DNA of 12,622 bases from an uncultured Campylobacter sp. (GCF_938041645.1 NZ_CALIST010000044.1:1-12622); one strand, 5' to 3'; positions 1 to 7,135 are shown, counted from the first letter of the stretch. Notes: generated from the letters alone by a model not told the origin. Translations and numbers: made by a program.

Positions 1-3000
1 CCGCTCTTTAAGCTAGCTAAGCTTGCAGCACGAGTTTCGGCGAAGGATTTGGTATTAGAGCTTACGCGCGCGCTAGGAGCCGAGGAAGCATCGAATCCTA
101 AATTTAGATAATTGCCGCTTTGATAAATTTTAGGGCTATAGTTTAGACTTACCCCTACATTTAGCGTTGCATGCATATTGGCTGCGTTAGGAGCTATAAG
201 GCTTCCGCTTCCTTGCTTATTTATTAGATGAATCTCGCTGCTTGGATTAATCGGGCCGCTTACTCCGCTGATATAAGCCGTGATATTGCCGACATTGCTT
301 AGATCGGTATTGGCGGTAGGATCGCTTAGGGTAAGTACGCTATCGCCTGCTCTAATAGAGTTAGGAAGAAAGAAGTTTAGCCTGTCGAAGCCGCTAATAT
401 TTTTAGCGCTTAAGGAATTTACTGCCGCAGGAGAGCTATTGCTAGCTCCTATGTTAAGGGTGTTGCCGCTACCGCTTGCGCTTATTACGCCTACATTATG
501 ACCGCTGATAAAATTTAACGTATTATTTGTGCCTGCTGCGTGGATATTTCTAGCGTTAAAATTCTTATCCTCCCCCGCTTTGCCTATATCTATGTTATTT
601 CCGTTAAGACCGCCGGCACCTAGATACTTTTGCAGTTCATCCGCATCAAAGTCTCCATTTATGCTCTCGTTAGTCTTAATAAGCTTTTGAATATAAAGCT
701 CCCGCTCATTCTCGCTTATATGCATACCGCCTATGTTTCTGCTAAAGGTATTGGCATCTTTTATGACATAGTTTTTATTTAGCTGAGTTACGTAGCCCTT
801 GTCTTTAAAGCGCGGATCATATCCGGTAAATTTACCGCCTCCGCTTTTATAGGCAAGTGTGTATTTCTTATTATCGCCATCTGGATAGCTTGCATTGTTT
901 AAAGCATTAAATTCGCTTGCCGAGTTTACAAATATATCTGTACCGCTTAGGTCGGTATTGCCGGAGCCCGTCAAGCTTAAAGCTCTTTTAGCATTTGATG
1001 AAACGTCGTTTTCAATCTCGCTAAGAGAAGCTAAATTGAATTCCAATTTATTGAAATTTGCAAAATTCCCTGCATTTAGGCCATTGCCTGAGTTTGAAGA
1101 TAGGATATTTAAGCTATTGCCCAAATTGCTAGCGTTTGCGCTAGATACTCCGTATAACGTGCCCGCTACGCTGCCGCTTCTGAAATTTACTACGTTGTTG
1201 CTGCCGCTAGCGGCTTCCGCCGCGTAGACGTTGCCAGCAACTTGCGTGTTGCCGTTTAAATTTACAGTGTTGGAGGAGGCGGTGCCGCTAGCCTTTCCGC
1301 CGTATACGCTTCCGCCTACGTTTACCGAGTTGAGAGTTATGGTGTTGGAAATCGCGCTGTTTCCCTTGCCGCCTACCGCCATTGCTCCTACGCTGCCGTT
1401 GTTTATAGTTACGATATTGGATTTGGCTTCTCCGTTGCTAGTATTGCCGCCGTAAATGCTATTGCGGATTATCGTAGCATTCGTAGTTACGCTATTGTCG
1501 TGGACATTTCCGCCACCGCTACTGCTGTGGGTGATGCCCGCATTTACATACCCCACGTCTATTCCGCTTGCTTCGAAAGTTACGTGGTTATTATAAATTT
1601 CTTGCGAGGTAGCGGAATTTGAATATCCGCCATCGATCTCGCCTATGTTGCTTCCGCCATTGATCTTGGTGTGGTTGTCGTGGACGCTGTTGCTTCCATC
1701 GGTAGCGTCGTCTCTGCCCGAGCTTATGTTTTTACCGCCTAGATTGCCTGCATTTTCCTTTACTATTACGGTGTTGCCTTTATTGCCGAATAACTCAGTA
1801 GCACCCGCAGCCTTGTTGGAATTTTGATTTTGCATTAGCTCGCTTTGATCAAAGTTAAAATCAGACCAAGAACGAGTTAGTGTGCCCTTTTGCATGATTA
1901 AATTCTTACTGTTTTCGACCTCGATCGTGGTTCCGGTGATTTGATAGTGGTCTTTGTCTGTAATCGTATAAATTTGATTATCTTGCACGGTCTGTGCGGC
2001 TCTGGTGATCGTGCCACCGCCAGAGTTGTGGATCAGATAGTACTTTCCTTCGCCAAGATCTGATTTTATACCCTCTATCTTTGTACCGTTTAAATTCGTA
2101 TTGCCGCCAGTGGTTAGAGTAAGCGGCGCATCAGCTTCGGTAGTGGAATATAGATCGTTAAAATTTATAGAGCCGAAATTCTTAATATCCTTGGCTTTTT
2201 TAATGCCGCCGCCGACCCAATTTTCTATATGTAAGGTATTAGTTTTATCCGTAGGCTTATTGCTGCCGTAGATTGTACCGCTTATCGTGCCGCCTCTAAA
2301 ATTTACGTTGCTATTCTCGACGCTGCCGCTTGTAGCGTAGCCCGCAAAGACGTCTCCTGCTATCGTCGTTCTTTCTTTATTGATATAAACGACTGCGTTT
2401 TTGACGCTTCCTGCACGTGCGCCATAGACATTGCCTCCGATGTGTACGCCTTTGTTGGAGTCTGACGCTCCTAGAGTAACTCTATCGCCGTCCGATTCGC
2501 CTGCAATGCCGCTTGCTGCAGCGACATCGCCTTTTACGGTGCCTTTGTAGAGATCGACTACGCTTCGCGAGCTCGAGGCGCCACCCAAAGAGCCTGTGAC
2601 GCTGCCTACGATTGTATCGTCGTTGTTGATTTCTACGCGATTTGCGCTCATTGCGCTAGCGCTATTTGCTTGGCCGCCGATTACTTGGTAATTTTGCGCT
2701 TTTAGCTTTGCGCTTATGGATACGGAGTTTGCGCTAGAGTTTCCGCTTCCGCCCGCTGCGCCCCAAATTCTACCACTACCGCTTAAAGTAATAGTGTTTG
2801 TGCTGACCGTTATATTGACGCTATTGTAGCTGCTTTTTCCCGCGGAGGATTGAGCGCCGAATATATCGAAGCTCCCTCTAAACATGCCGCTTTTGATAGT
2901 TATTCTATTCGATACGGCATCACCGCTACCGCTTACTATGCCGCCTACGATTACGTTTGTAACGGAGCTGTTGCCAATAGTGCCTCCGTCGATCGTTACG

Positions 3001-3599
3001 GCGTTGGAGGAGGCTTTTTTATCCGCTCCACTTCTGCCGCCGATGATATTATAATGTCTATTTGAGCTACCGCCGAAGTTATCGGCATTACCGGTAATTT
3101 CGGCGCCGTATTTTACAAAAACCTGATTTCGCGTCGCTTCGCCTTCGTTGCCCGTTTTAGACGCCGCTATGCCTTGCCCGCCTACAACCAAATTTACCTT
3201 AGAGCCGTTTTCTAAGCTCACGTAATTATCTGATACGCCCTTGGCCTCGGCGCCTATTGCGATACCCACGTAAGCGTTTGTGCCTCTAATCGTAAGTCTA
3301 TTGTTAGAGGCAGAGCTTAACTCGGTAAAGCCCGCAATTCCGTCGCCGCTTCCTCCGCCGTAAATTACACTGCTGGAGTAATCCGTTCCACCACTTGCAA
3401 CGCCCGTAATTGTCGTAATATTGCCATTTGGGCTAGTGCTTCCGCTGCCGCTAGTATTGCCGCTAAATCCAGCCGAATAGAGGTTATTATGGGTATGGAT
3501 AAGCGGCGGATTAGAATCTGCATTGCAAAGCGCTTGTGCGGGTGCTAGTGCGAGCACCGCTGCGAGGCTAAGCATAGAGGAGCAGATGGATTTTTTCAT
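1..3599 (-). CDS. Autotransporter-like surface protein, signal peptide and repeat-rich passenger (C-terminal part cut by window edge)
   Basis: The frame is open for 1199 codons from ATG at 3599 to the left edge without a stop. The start has an AAGGA ribosome site (3607-3611). Residues 1-23 form a signal peptide (MKKSICSS, then a hydrophobic stretch, then APAQA), with likely cleavage before LCNAD. The rest is cysteine-free after C25 and very rich in Gly, Ser, Asn, Thr and Val. It shows repeats of the type NxVxI...GGxIxGxVYGG, for example around residues 95-460, 575-840 and 975-1065, as expected of a right-handed beta-helix passenger. Three diverged copies of a ~105-125-residue module follow the repeat blocks (466-569, 845-970, 1066-1170). 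Residues 1185-1199 (SFAETRAASLASLKS) resemble the short segment that in my memory precedes the outer-membrane beta-barrel in Campylobacter and Fusobacterium autotransporters. The barrel itself should lie left of the window and is not seen. Role inferred: secreted or displayed adhesin-like protein. The autotransporter class is fairly secure, the ligand unknown. Confidence 0.85.
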   Translation of the reverse strand, partial: MKKSICSSMLSLAAVLALAPAQALCNADSNPPLIHTHNNLYSAGFSGNTSGSGSTSPNGNITTITGVASGGTDYSSSVIYGGGSGDGIAGFTELSSASNNRLTIRGTNAYVGIAIGAEAKGVSDNYVSLENGSKVNLVVGGQGIAASKTGNEGEATRNQVFVKYGAEITGNADNFGGSSNRHYNIIGGRSGADKKASSNAVTIDGGTIGNSSVTNVIVGGIVSGSGDAVSNRITIKSGMFRGSFDIFGAQSSAGKSSYNSVNITVSTNTITLSGSGRIWGAAGGSGNSSANSVSISAKLKAQNYQVIGGQANSASAMSANRVEINNDDTIVGSVTGSLGGASSSRSVVDLYKGTVKGDVAAASGIAGESDGDRVTLGASDSNKGVHIGGNVYGARAGSVKNAVVYINKERTTIAGDVFAGYATSGSVENSNVNFRGGTISGTIYGSNKPTDKTNTLHIENWVGGGIKKAKDIKNFGSINFNDLYSTTEADAPLTLTTGGNTNLNGTKIEGIKSDLGEGKYYLIHNSGGGTITRAAQTVQDNQIYTITDKDHYQITGTTIEVENSKNLIMQKGTLTRSWSDFNFDQSELMQNQNSNKAAGATELFGNKGNTVIVKENAGNLGGKNISSGRDDATDGSNSVHDNHTKINGGSNIGEIDGGYSNSATSQEIYNNHVTFEASGIDVGYVNAGITHSSSGGGNVHDNSVTTNATIIRNSIYGGNTSNGEAKSNIVTINNGSVGAMAVGGKGNSAISNTITLNSVNVGGSVYGGKASGTASSNTVNLNGNTQVAGNVYAAEAASGSNNVVNFRSGSVAGTLYGVSSANASNLGNSLNILSSNSGNGLNAGNFANFNKLEFNLASLSEIENDVSSNAKRALSLTGSGNTDLSGTDIFVNSASEFNALNNASYPDGDNKKYTLAYKSGGGKFTGYDPRFKDKGYVTQLNKNYVIKDANTFSRNIGGMHISENERELYIQKLIKTNESINGDFDADELQKYLGAGGLNGNNIDIGKAGEDKNFNARNIHAAGTNNTLNFISGHNVGVISASGSGNTLNIGASNSSPAAVNSLSAKNISGFDRLNFFLPNSIRAGDSVLTLSDPTANTDLSNVGNITAYISGVSGPINPSSEIHLINKQGSGSLIAPNAANMHATLNVGVSLNYSPKIYQSGNYLNLGFDASSAPSARVSSNTKSFAETRAASLASLKS
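90..404 (-). repeat. Passenger module, copy 3 (residues 1066-1170)
   Basis: Third copy: NISGFDRLNFFL at the start, NTDLS at residues 1097-1101 (the GT that follows in copies 1 and 2 is lost), IHLINKQGSGS in the middle and YLNLGFDAS at the end. It lies directly before the presumed linker to the beta-barrel. Confidence 0.5.
690..1067 (-). repeat. Passenger module, copy 2 (residues 845-970)
   Basis: Second copy: NFANFNKLEFNL at the start, GNTDLSGT at residues 880-887, YTLAYKSGGGKF in the middle and ENERELYI at the end. It is longer than the other two because of an insert around the GYDPRFKDKG segment. Confidence 0.55.
1893..2204 (-). repeat. Passenger module, copy 1 (residues 466-569)
   Basis: This is the first of three diverged copies of a passenger module. 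It starts near INFND, has GNTNLNGT at residues 499-506, then YYLIHNSGGGT, and ends with a beta-strand-like stretch (TIEVENSKNLIM). The order of landmarks matches copies 2 and 3. Found by reading the translation, not by an alignment program. Confidence 0.55.
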
Positions 3600-3631
3600 A
3601 TATTGATCCTTTAAAATTCATAAAGTTTGCG

Positions 3632-3660
3632 ATTATACATAAAAATAGATCAGTTTGCAA
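3632..3660 (-). promoter_or_regulatory. Sigma-70-type promoter of the autotransporter gene
   Basis: Reading the minus strand, TTGCAA (3655-3660) is followed after exactly 17 nt by TATAAT (3632-3637). Transcription would start near 3625, about 25 nt upstream of the ATG at 3599. This is the best-matched promoter in the window; a recognisable -35 is uncommon in Campylobacter. Confidence 0.65.
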
Positions 3661-3772
3661 TATGAAATTTAAAGAAGCACTGGTTGGTCTTTGGCAGAGG
3701 GAGCTGCGTTTGTAATTTCAAGTAGTAAAAATTTACTCTTTGCGCAGAATAAATTCTTGACTGTAAAATTTA

Positions 3773-3788
3773 CCCCTTTTTAGAGGGG
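3773..3788 (-). terminator. Weak hairpin, possible terminator of the binding-protein genes
   Basis: On the minus strand CCCCT pairs with AGGGG across a 6-nt loop and is followed by TAAATTTT. The stem is short, the T-run is broken, and it lies more than 300 nt after the stop of the nearest upstream gene (4110), so the call is tentative. Confidence 0.25.
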
Positions 3789-4109
3789 GCATTTTGAGTG
3801 GATTGCAAGTGGTGAAAAAAACCTAACAAAGAGATTTTGAGTAAAATTTGAAACAAGAAAAATCCGAGCTAAATTAATTCTGGCAATTTCAAGCTGCCAT
3901 GGAATTTATGCAGGGTAAATTTTTAAACGAGCGGAATTTTATATAAATGCCGTTTTGCCCGCGAAAAAGCTTTTTTTGAAAAATTTAAACGAGCAAGATT
4001 GCGCGATAAATTTTATGTGATCCCCACTGCAAGAGCTAAAGTATAGTGAGCAGGAGATAAATTTACGCGATAAATCTTGCGTAATAAATTTTAAAATAAG
4101 CCGCGAATC

Positions 4110-4913
4110 CTACAAGAAGCTGTAAATTCCATCTAGCAAGAAATATCTTTTATCCGCAGCGCCGTGATAAAATGGATTAAAAGTCCCTTCGTATGCCTTT
4201 TCAAAAAAGCCTTCTTTGCTTAGCTTTATAAGCTCTGCATTGACGAAATCCAGTAGCTCTTTATTGCCCTTCTGCACGCCAATACCCATGAAATCGGGCT
4301 TGCCTAGAGTTTTAAGCGGCACTTCTACCTCGCTATCGACTACCGGATATGCCATTGCGATTAGATTATCGGTCGCGTAGGCATCCACGTCGCCGTCTTT
4401 TAGCATGCGGTAGCATTCCCTGGCGATCTTGCAAAATGTAAAATTTCCAAAGCCTTCTTGTTTAAAAAATGCCTCGCCCGTACCGCCGCTTTCGAGTAAA
4501 ATTCTCTTATTTTGCAGATCGGCTAAGGATTTTATTCTATCGGCCTTGCGGGTTAAAACTCCAAGATTTACCGAAAAATACGGTGTTGAAAAATCGATCT
4601 GCTGCGCGCGTTCAGGCGTAATGGTAATCGTAGCGATGACGATATCTACGCGGTTGTTTACTAATGCTGGAATTCTATCCTCGACCTTCATCGGCACAAG
4701 CTCGATTCTGCCGCCTTTTTCGCCGAAAAGATCATTTGCTATGGCCTGTGCCATCGTAACTTCAAAACCCTCAAAAATTCCATCGTTCAGCTCGCTAAAA
4801 GGAGGCTGTCCGTCGTAAACGCCGATGCGAACGACGCCTTTTGATCTGATTTGTTCCAAACTATCGGCGAAAGCAACGATAAATGGTAGCAACATTGCAA
4901 GAAGCAATTTCAT
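4110..4913 (-). CDS. Periplasmic amino-acid-type solute-binding protein (SBP_bac_3), paralogue 1
   Basis: A 267-residue protein of the extracellular solute-binding family 3 (Pfam SBP_bac_3), which captures polar amino acids in the periplasm for an ABC importer. Residues 1-16 are a signal peptide (cleavage AFA before DSLEQ). Lobe 1 opens with VVRIGVYDGQPPFSE and FEGFEV. R102 in ITPERAQQIDFS and D182 in ATDN sit where HisJ-type proteins bind the ligand carboxylate and amino groups. C161 and C167 lie six apart and recur in both paralogues, so a disulfide in lobe 2 is plausible. There is no lipobox, so it should be a soluble periplasmic protein. The ATG has an AAGGA site eight bases upstream. It is the last of three tandem copies, with a 100-bp gap to the next. 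The C-terminal tail (ADKRYFLLDGIY) extends past the usual family end, as in CjaA-like proteins. No permease or ATPase gene is nearby, so its importer and ligand are unknown. Confidence 0.9.
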   Translation of the reverse strand: MKLLLAMLLPFIVAFADSLEQIRSKGVVRIGVYDGQPPFSELNDGIFEGFEVTMAQAIANDLFGEKGGRIELVPMKVEDRIPALVNNRVDIVIATITITPERAQQIDFSTPYFSVNLGVLTRKADRIKSLADLQNKRILLESGGTGEAFFKQEGFGNFTFCKIARECYRMLKDGDVDAYATDNLIAMAYPVVDSEVEVPLKTLGKPDFMGIGVQKGNKELLDFVNAELIKLSKEGFFEKAYEGTFNPFYHGAADKRYFLLDGIYSFL

Positions 4914-5013
4914 GGCAAATCCTTAAATTTAATCTCTTTTCCGCCTTCAAACGAAGCAGGAAATTTTATTTATTAAAATTCTAAAAGCCGGACTCAAAAT
5001 TTAAAGCAAGCTC

Positions 5014-5820
5014 TTAGAGCATATTATAAATTCCGTCTAGCAGAAAATACTTCTTATCTGCCGTACCGCGATAGAATGGATCAAAGCTCTGCTCGTAGGC
5101 CTTTTTGAAAAAGCCCTCTTTGCTTAGCTTGATGAGCTCTGCATTGACGAAATCAAGTAGTTCCTTGTTGTCTTTCTGCACGCCGATGCCGATGAAATCG
5201 CTAGGGCCTAGGTTTTTAAACGGCACTTCCAAAGTATCATCGATGACGGAATATGCAAGCACGATGAGATTATCATTTATATAGCCGTCCGCATCGCCAT
5301 TTCGAATCATTTCGTAGCATTCCTTAGCCGAAGCGCAATGGCCTAAATTTTTAAATCCCTTGGTTTTGAAAAATTTCTCGGCTACCGTCGCGTCGCCTTC
5401 GAATACGATCTTTTTATCATGAAGCTGCGCGATATCGGTAAAAGCGTCGGCTTTGCGCGTTAATACGCCTAAATTTGCGGAGAGGTAGGGGAGGGAGAAA
5501 TCGATCTTTCTTTTTCGTTCGTTGGTGATGCTAAATAGACCGATCACCAAATCAAGCTTATTTGCCTCTAAAAATGGAATTCTATCATTTACGCTTAGTG
5601 GGATGAACTCGATTTTGCCCTCTTTTTTGCCGAAAATTTCTTTAGCAATAGCGTTTGCAAGATCGATCTCAAATCCTTCAAATTTGCCGCCGTTAGACTC
5701 GCAAAGCGGCGGATGAGCGTCGCGCACTCCGATGCGAATGACGCCGTTTTGTCTGATTTGATCTAGGCTATCGGCAAAAAGCGCCGCACAAAATAGAGCC
5801 GCTATAAAAAGTAGTTTCAT
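5014..5820 (-). CDS. Periplasmic amino-acid-type solute-binding protein (SBP_bac_3), paralogue 2
   Basis: A 268-residue paralogue of its two neighbours, with a signal peptide (cleavage after ALFA, before DSLDQ) and an AAGGA ribosome site. R102 (ITNERKRKIDFS), D183 (INDN) and the lobe-2 cysteine pair C162/C168 are kept. Two otherwise constant lobe-1 segments differ: PPFS becomes PPLC (L39, C40) and the ATITIT strand becomes GLFSIT (residues 94-99). Both lie near the ligand cleft in the family, so its substrate may differ from those of the neighbours. Its last 58 residues match paralogue 1 at 48 positions, clearly better than the N-terminal lobe does. It probably acts in the periplasm with an ABC permease encoded elsewhere. 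Gaps of 100 and 94 bp on either side leave open whether it is transcribed alone. Confidence 0.9.
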   Translation of the reverse strand: MKLLFIAALFCAALFADSLDQIRQNGVIRIGVRDAHPPLCESNGGKFEGFEIDLANAIAKEIFGKKEGKIEFIPLSVNDRIPFLEANKLDLVIGLFSITNERKRKIDFSLPYLSANLGVLTRKADAFTDIAQLHDKKIVFEGDATVAEKFFKTKGFKNLGHCASAKECYEMIRNGDADGYINDNLIVLAYSVIDDTLEVPFKNLGPSDFIGIGVQKDNKELLDFVNAELIKLSKEGFFKKAYEQSFDPFYRGTADKKYFLLDGIYNML

Positions 5821-5859
5821 TTTATGTCCTTAAAATGGGATTTCGCATATTATCCGCTT

Positions 5860-5865
5860 ATTATA
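5860..5865 (-). promoter_or_regulatory. Possible -10 box (TATAAT) upstream of binding-protein paralogue 2
   Basis: The minus strand reads TTTATAATAAGCGG about 40 nt before the ATG at 5820, in the 94-bp gap between paralogues 3 and 2. No -35 is visible, as is usual in Campylobacter. A second AT box (GGATAATAT, 5848-5856) is closer to the start and is shared with the region upstream of paralogue 3. Confidence 0.35.
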
Positions 5866-5914
5866 AATGATGTTTTAGTCGAAGGCGTTAGATAAAACAC
5901 TGCTAAATTCCGTC

Positions 5915-6724
5915 CTAAAATATAGCATAGAGCCCATCTAGTAAGAAATATTTTTTATCTGCAGCGCCTTGATAAAATGGCTTGAAAGTTTCATCGTAAG
6001 AACGTTCGAAAAAGCCCTGCTTGCTAAGTGTAACAAGCTCTTTATTTATCAGATCAAGCAATTCGGTATTGCCTTTGCGCACCCCGATGCCTAAGAATTC
6101 CGGATTACCTAGATTTTGGATTGCTACTTCTAAGTTGTCGTCGATAATGGAATAAGCTAGCACGATGAGATTATCGTTAACGTAAGCATCGGCTTTGCCT
6201 TGCTTAAGCATATCGTAGCATTCGGTAGTAATGGAGCAATGGATTAGATTGTGGATTTTATTTTTATACAAAAAATTTTCTGCCGTAGTCCCGCTACCCT
6301 CTACTAGGACCTTTTTGTTTGAAAGATCGTCTATACTTTTGATGCCGTCGCTTTTACGTGTCAAAACTCCCAAACTCATCGAAAAATATGGATAAGAAAA
6401 GTCGATTTGCCTTTTTCTATCTTGCGTTATCGTGATGGTCGCGACTGCAAGATCTACCTTATCGTTTTGTAATGCAGAGATCCTATCGCTGGCATTTAAA
6501 GGGACAAACTCGACTCTACCACGCTTATCACCGAATATGCTCTTAGCTATAGCATCTGCAAGGTTGATTTCAAAGCCTTCGAAATTACCACTTTTTTCAT
6601 CACTAAAAGGTGGCCTACCATCACGAACACCGATTTTAACGACTCCGGCAGATCTGATCTGCTCTAAACTGCCCGCAAAAACACTGCTGCAAAGTGCAAA
6701 AATAATGCAAAAAAGTAGCTTCAT
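5915..6724 (-). CDS. Periplasmic amino-acid-type solute-binding protein (SBP_bac_3), paralogue 3
   Basis: A 269-residue member of the same family and the promoter-proximal gene of the tandem trio. Signal peptide residues 1-17 (cleavage VFA before GSLEQ). Ligand-cleft residues are present: PPFS at 38-41, the ATITIT strand, R103 in ITQDRKRQIDFS and D184 in VNDN. The lobe-2 cysteines are C163 and C169. The C-terminal tail ADKKYFLLDGLYAIF is shared by all three. Its C-terminal 58 residues are visibly more diverged from paralogues 1 and 2 than those are from each other. The ATG at 6724 has AAAGGA nine bases upstream. Expected role: binding of a polar amino acid in the periplasm and delivery to an ABC importer not encoded here. 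The cysteines in the signal peptide (C6, C12) do not form a lipobox. Confidence 0.9.
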   Translation of the reverse strand: MKLLFCIIFALCSSVFAGSLEQIRSAGVVKIGVRDGRPPFSDEKSGNFEGFEINLADAIAKSIFGDKRGRVEFVPLNASDRISALQNDKVDLAVATITITQDRKRQIDFSYPYFSMSLGVLTRKSDGIKSIDDLSNKKVLVEGSGTTAENFLYKNKIHNLIHCSITTECYDMLKQGKADAYVNDNLIVLAYSIIDDNLEVAIQNLGNPEFLGIGVRKGNTELLDLINKELVTLSKQGFFERSYDETFKPFYQGAADKKYFLLDGLYAIF

Positions 6725-6749
6725 AAACTATCCTTTTCTTAAATTTAAT

Positions 6750-6777
6750 ATTATCCCTTAGATATTGCGTGATTTTA
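6750..6777 (-). promoter_or_regulatory. Possible promoter of the binding-protein cluster
   Basis: Two AT boxes on the minus strand lie upstream of the ATG at 6724: GATAAT (6750-6755, about 25 nt away) and TAAAAT (6772-6777, about 48 nt away). Neither has a convincing -35. GGATAATAT also appears before paralogue 2, which hints at a duplicated upstream element. Confidence 0.3.
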
Positions 6778-6860
6778 CCCTAAAATAGTTAAACATAACT
6801 TCAATTACATAATACGGATTGCTAAATCGGCAGCAAGTGAATGAGATTAGAATTTAAGAA

Positions 6861-6948
6861 ACGATAGATAAATTTTATGAAGTGAAATTTAGCCGTAGCG
6901 AAATGTGGCGCAGGAAAGTATAAGCTTTGATTAAAATTTATCTATCGT
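6861..6948. repeat. Perfect 17-bp inverted repeat with 54-nt spacer
   Basis: ACGATAGATAAATTTTA (6861-6877) and its exact reverse complement TAAAATTTATCTATCGT (6932-6948) flank 54 nt. The base pairs outside and inside the arms do not continue the match. It is intergenic and has no reading frame. It could be a small non-autonomous element or an RNA stem; no target-site duplication is obvious. Confidence 0.7.
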
Positions 6949-7135
6949 AATTTACGGTGCAGTTTTTGCTGTATCGGCATAGAATTTTAATTTGGAATTC
7001 ATCCATCATACCCGCTTGCTTTTCGAGCTGGAATTTTACGTCTTGCCTACGTGCCGCATATTTCGCAATAAAATTTTAAAATTTGCTTGGATCGTAATGC
7101 TTTTTTGTGTTATAGAATTTTGCGGTATTTTAAAA

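Larger units (their letters stand above)
3600..4109. other. Non-coding interval between autotransporter and first binding-protein gene
   Basis: These 510 bp hold no convincing reading frame on either strand. They contain the autotransporter promoter at the left end, a small GC hairpin at 3773-3788, two copies of AAATTT(TT)AAACGAGC (near 3916 and 3981), and an imperfect inverted repeat with GCAAGATT (3993-4000) and AATCTTGC (4073-4080). GCGATAAAT occurs next to both arms. The AT-rich, repeat-bearing character suggests decayed or regulatory DNA, but nothing specific is recognisable. Confidence 0.5.
6725..7135. other. Non-coding interval with a long inverted repeat
   Basis: These 411 bp carry no supportable gene on either strand. 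They contain promoter candidates for the binding-protein cluster at the left, the 17-bp inverted repeat at 6861-6948, and AT-rich sequence with several AATTTTA runs up to the stop of the next gene. I see no clear terminator for the minus-strand gene ending at 7136. Confidence 0.5.

Noticed and set aside
280..3065. Several plus-strand open frames of 60-110 codons
   Set aside because: They lie opposite the long autotransporter frame, have Leu/Pro-rich compositions typical of the reverse of Gly/Ser/Asn repeats, and lack ribosome sites.
1..3599. Regularly recurring short words that could suggest a CRISPR or tandem DNA repeat
   Set aside because: The spacing is irregular and the recurrence comes from protein-level repeats in one open frame; there are no identical direct repeats with unique spacers.
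3964..3977. AAAAAGCTTTTTTT as a terminator
   Set aside because: It is a palindrome with no loop and no GC stem; it cannot form a normal terminator hairpin.
4996..5022. Small hairpin GCTC-TAA-GAGC followed by TTGCTTTAAATTTT at the end of paralogue 2
   Set aside because: The 4-bp stem with a 3-nt loop includes the stop codon and is too weak to call a terminator.
5014..5820. Possible lipobox at C11 of paralogue 2 (ALFC)
   Set aside because: The residue before Cys is Phe rather than Gly/Ala/Ser, and a good signal peptidase I site (ALFA) follows. Paralogue 3 has similar non-lipobox cysteines.
4429..6761. Plus-strand frames within the binding-protein cluster
   Set aside because: They are antisense shadows of the three SBP genes, occurring at homologous positions in each, and lack start signals.
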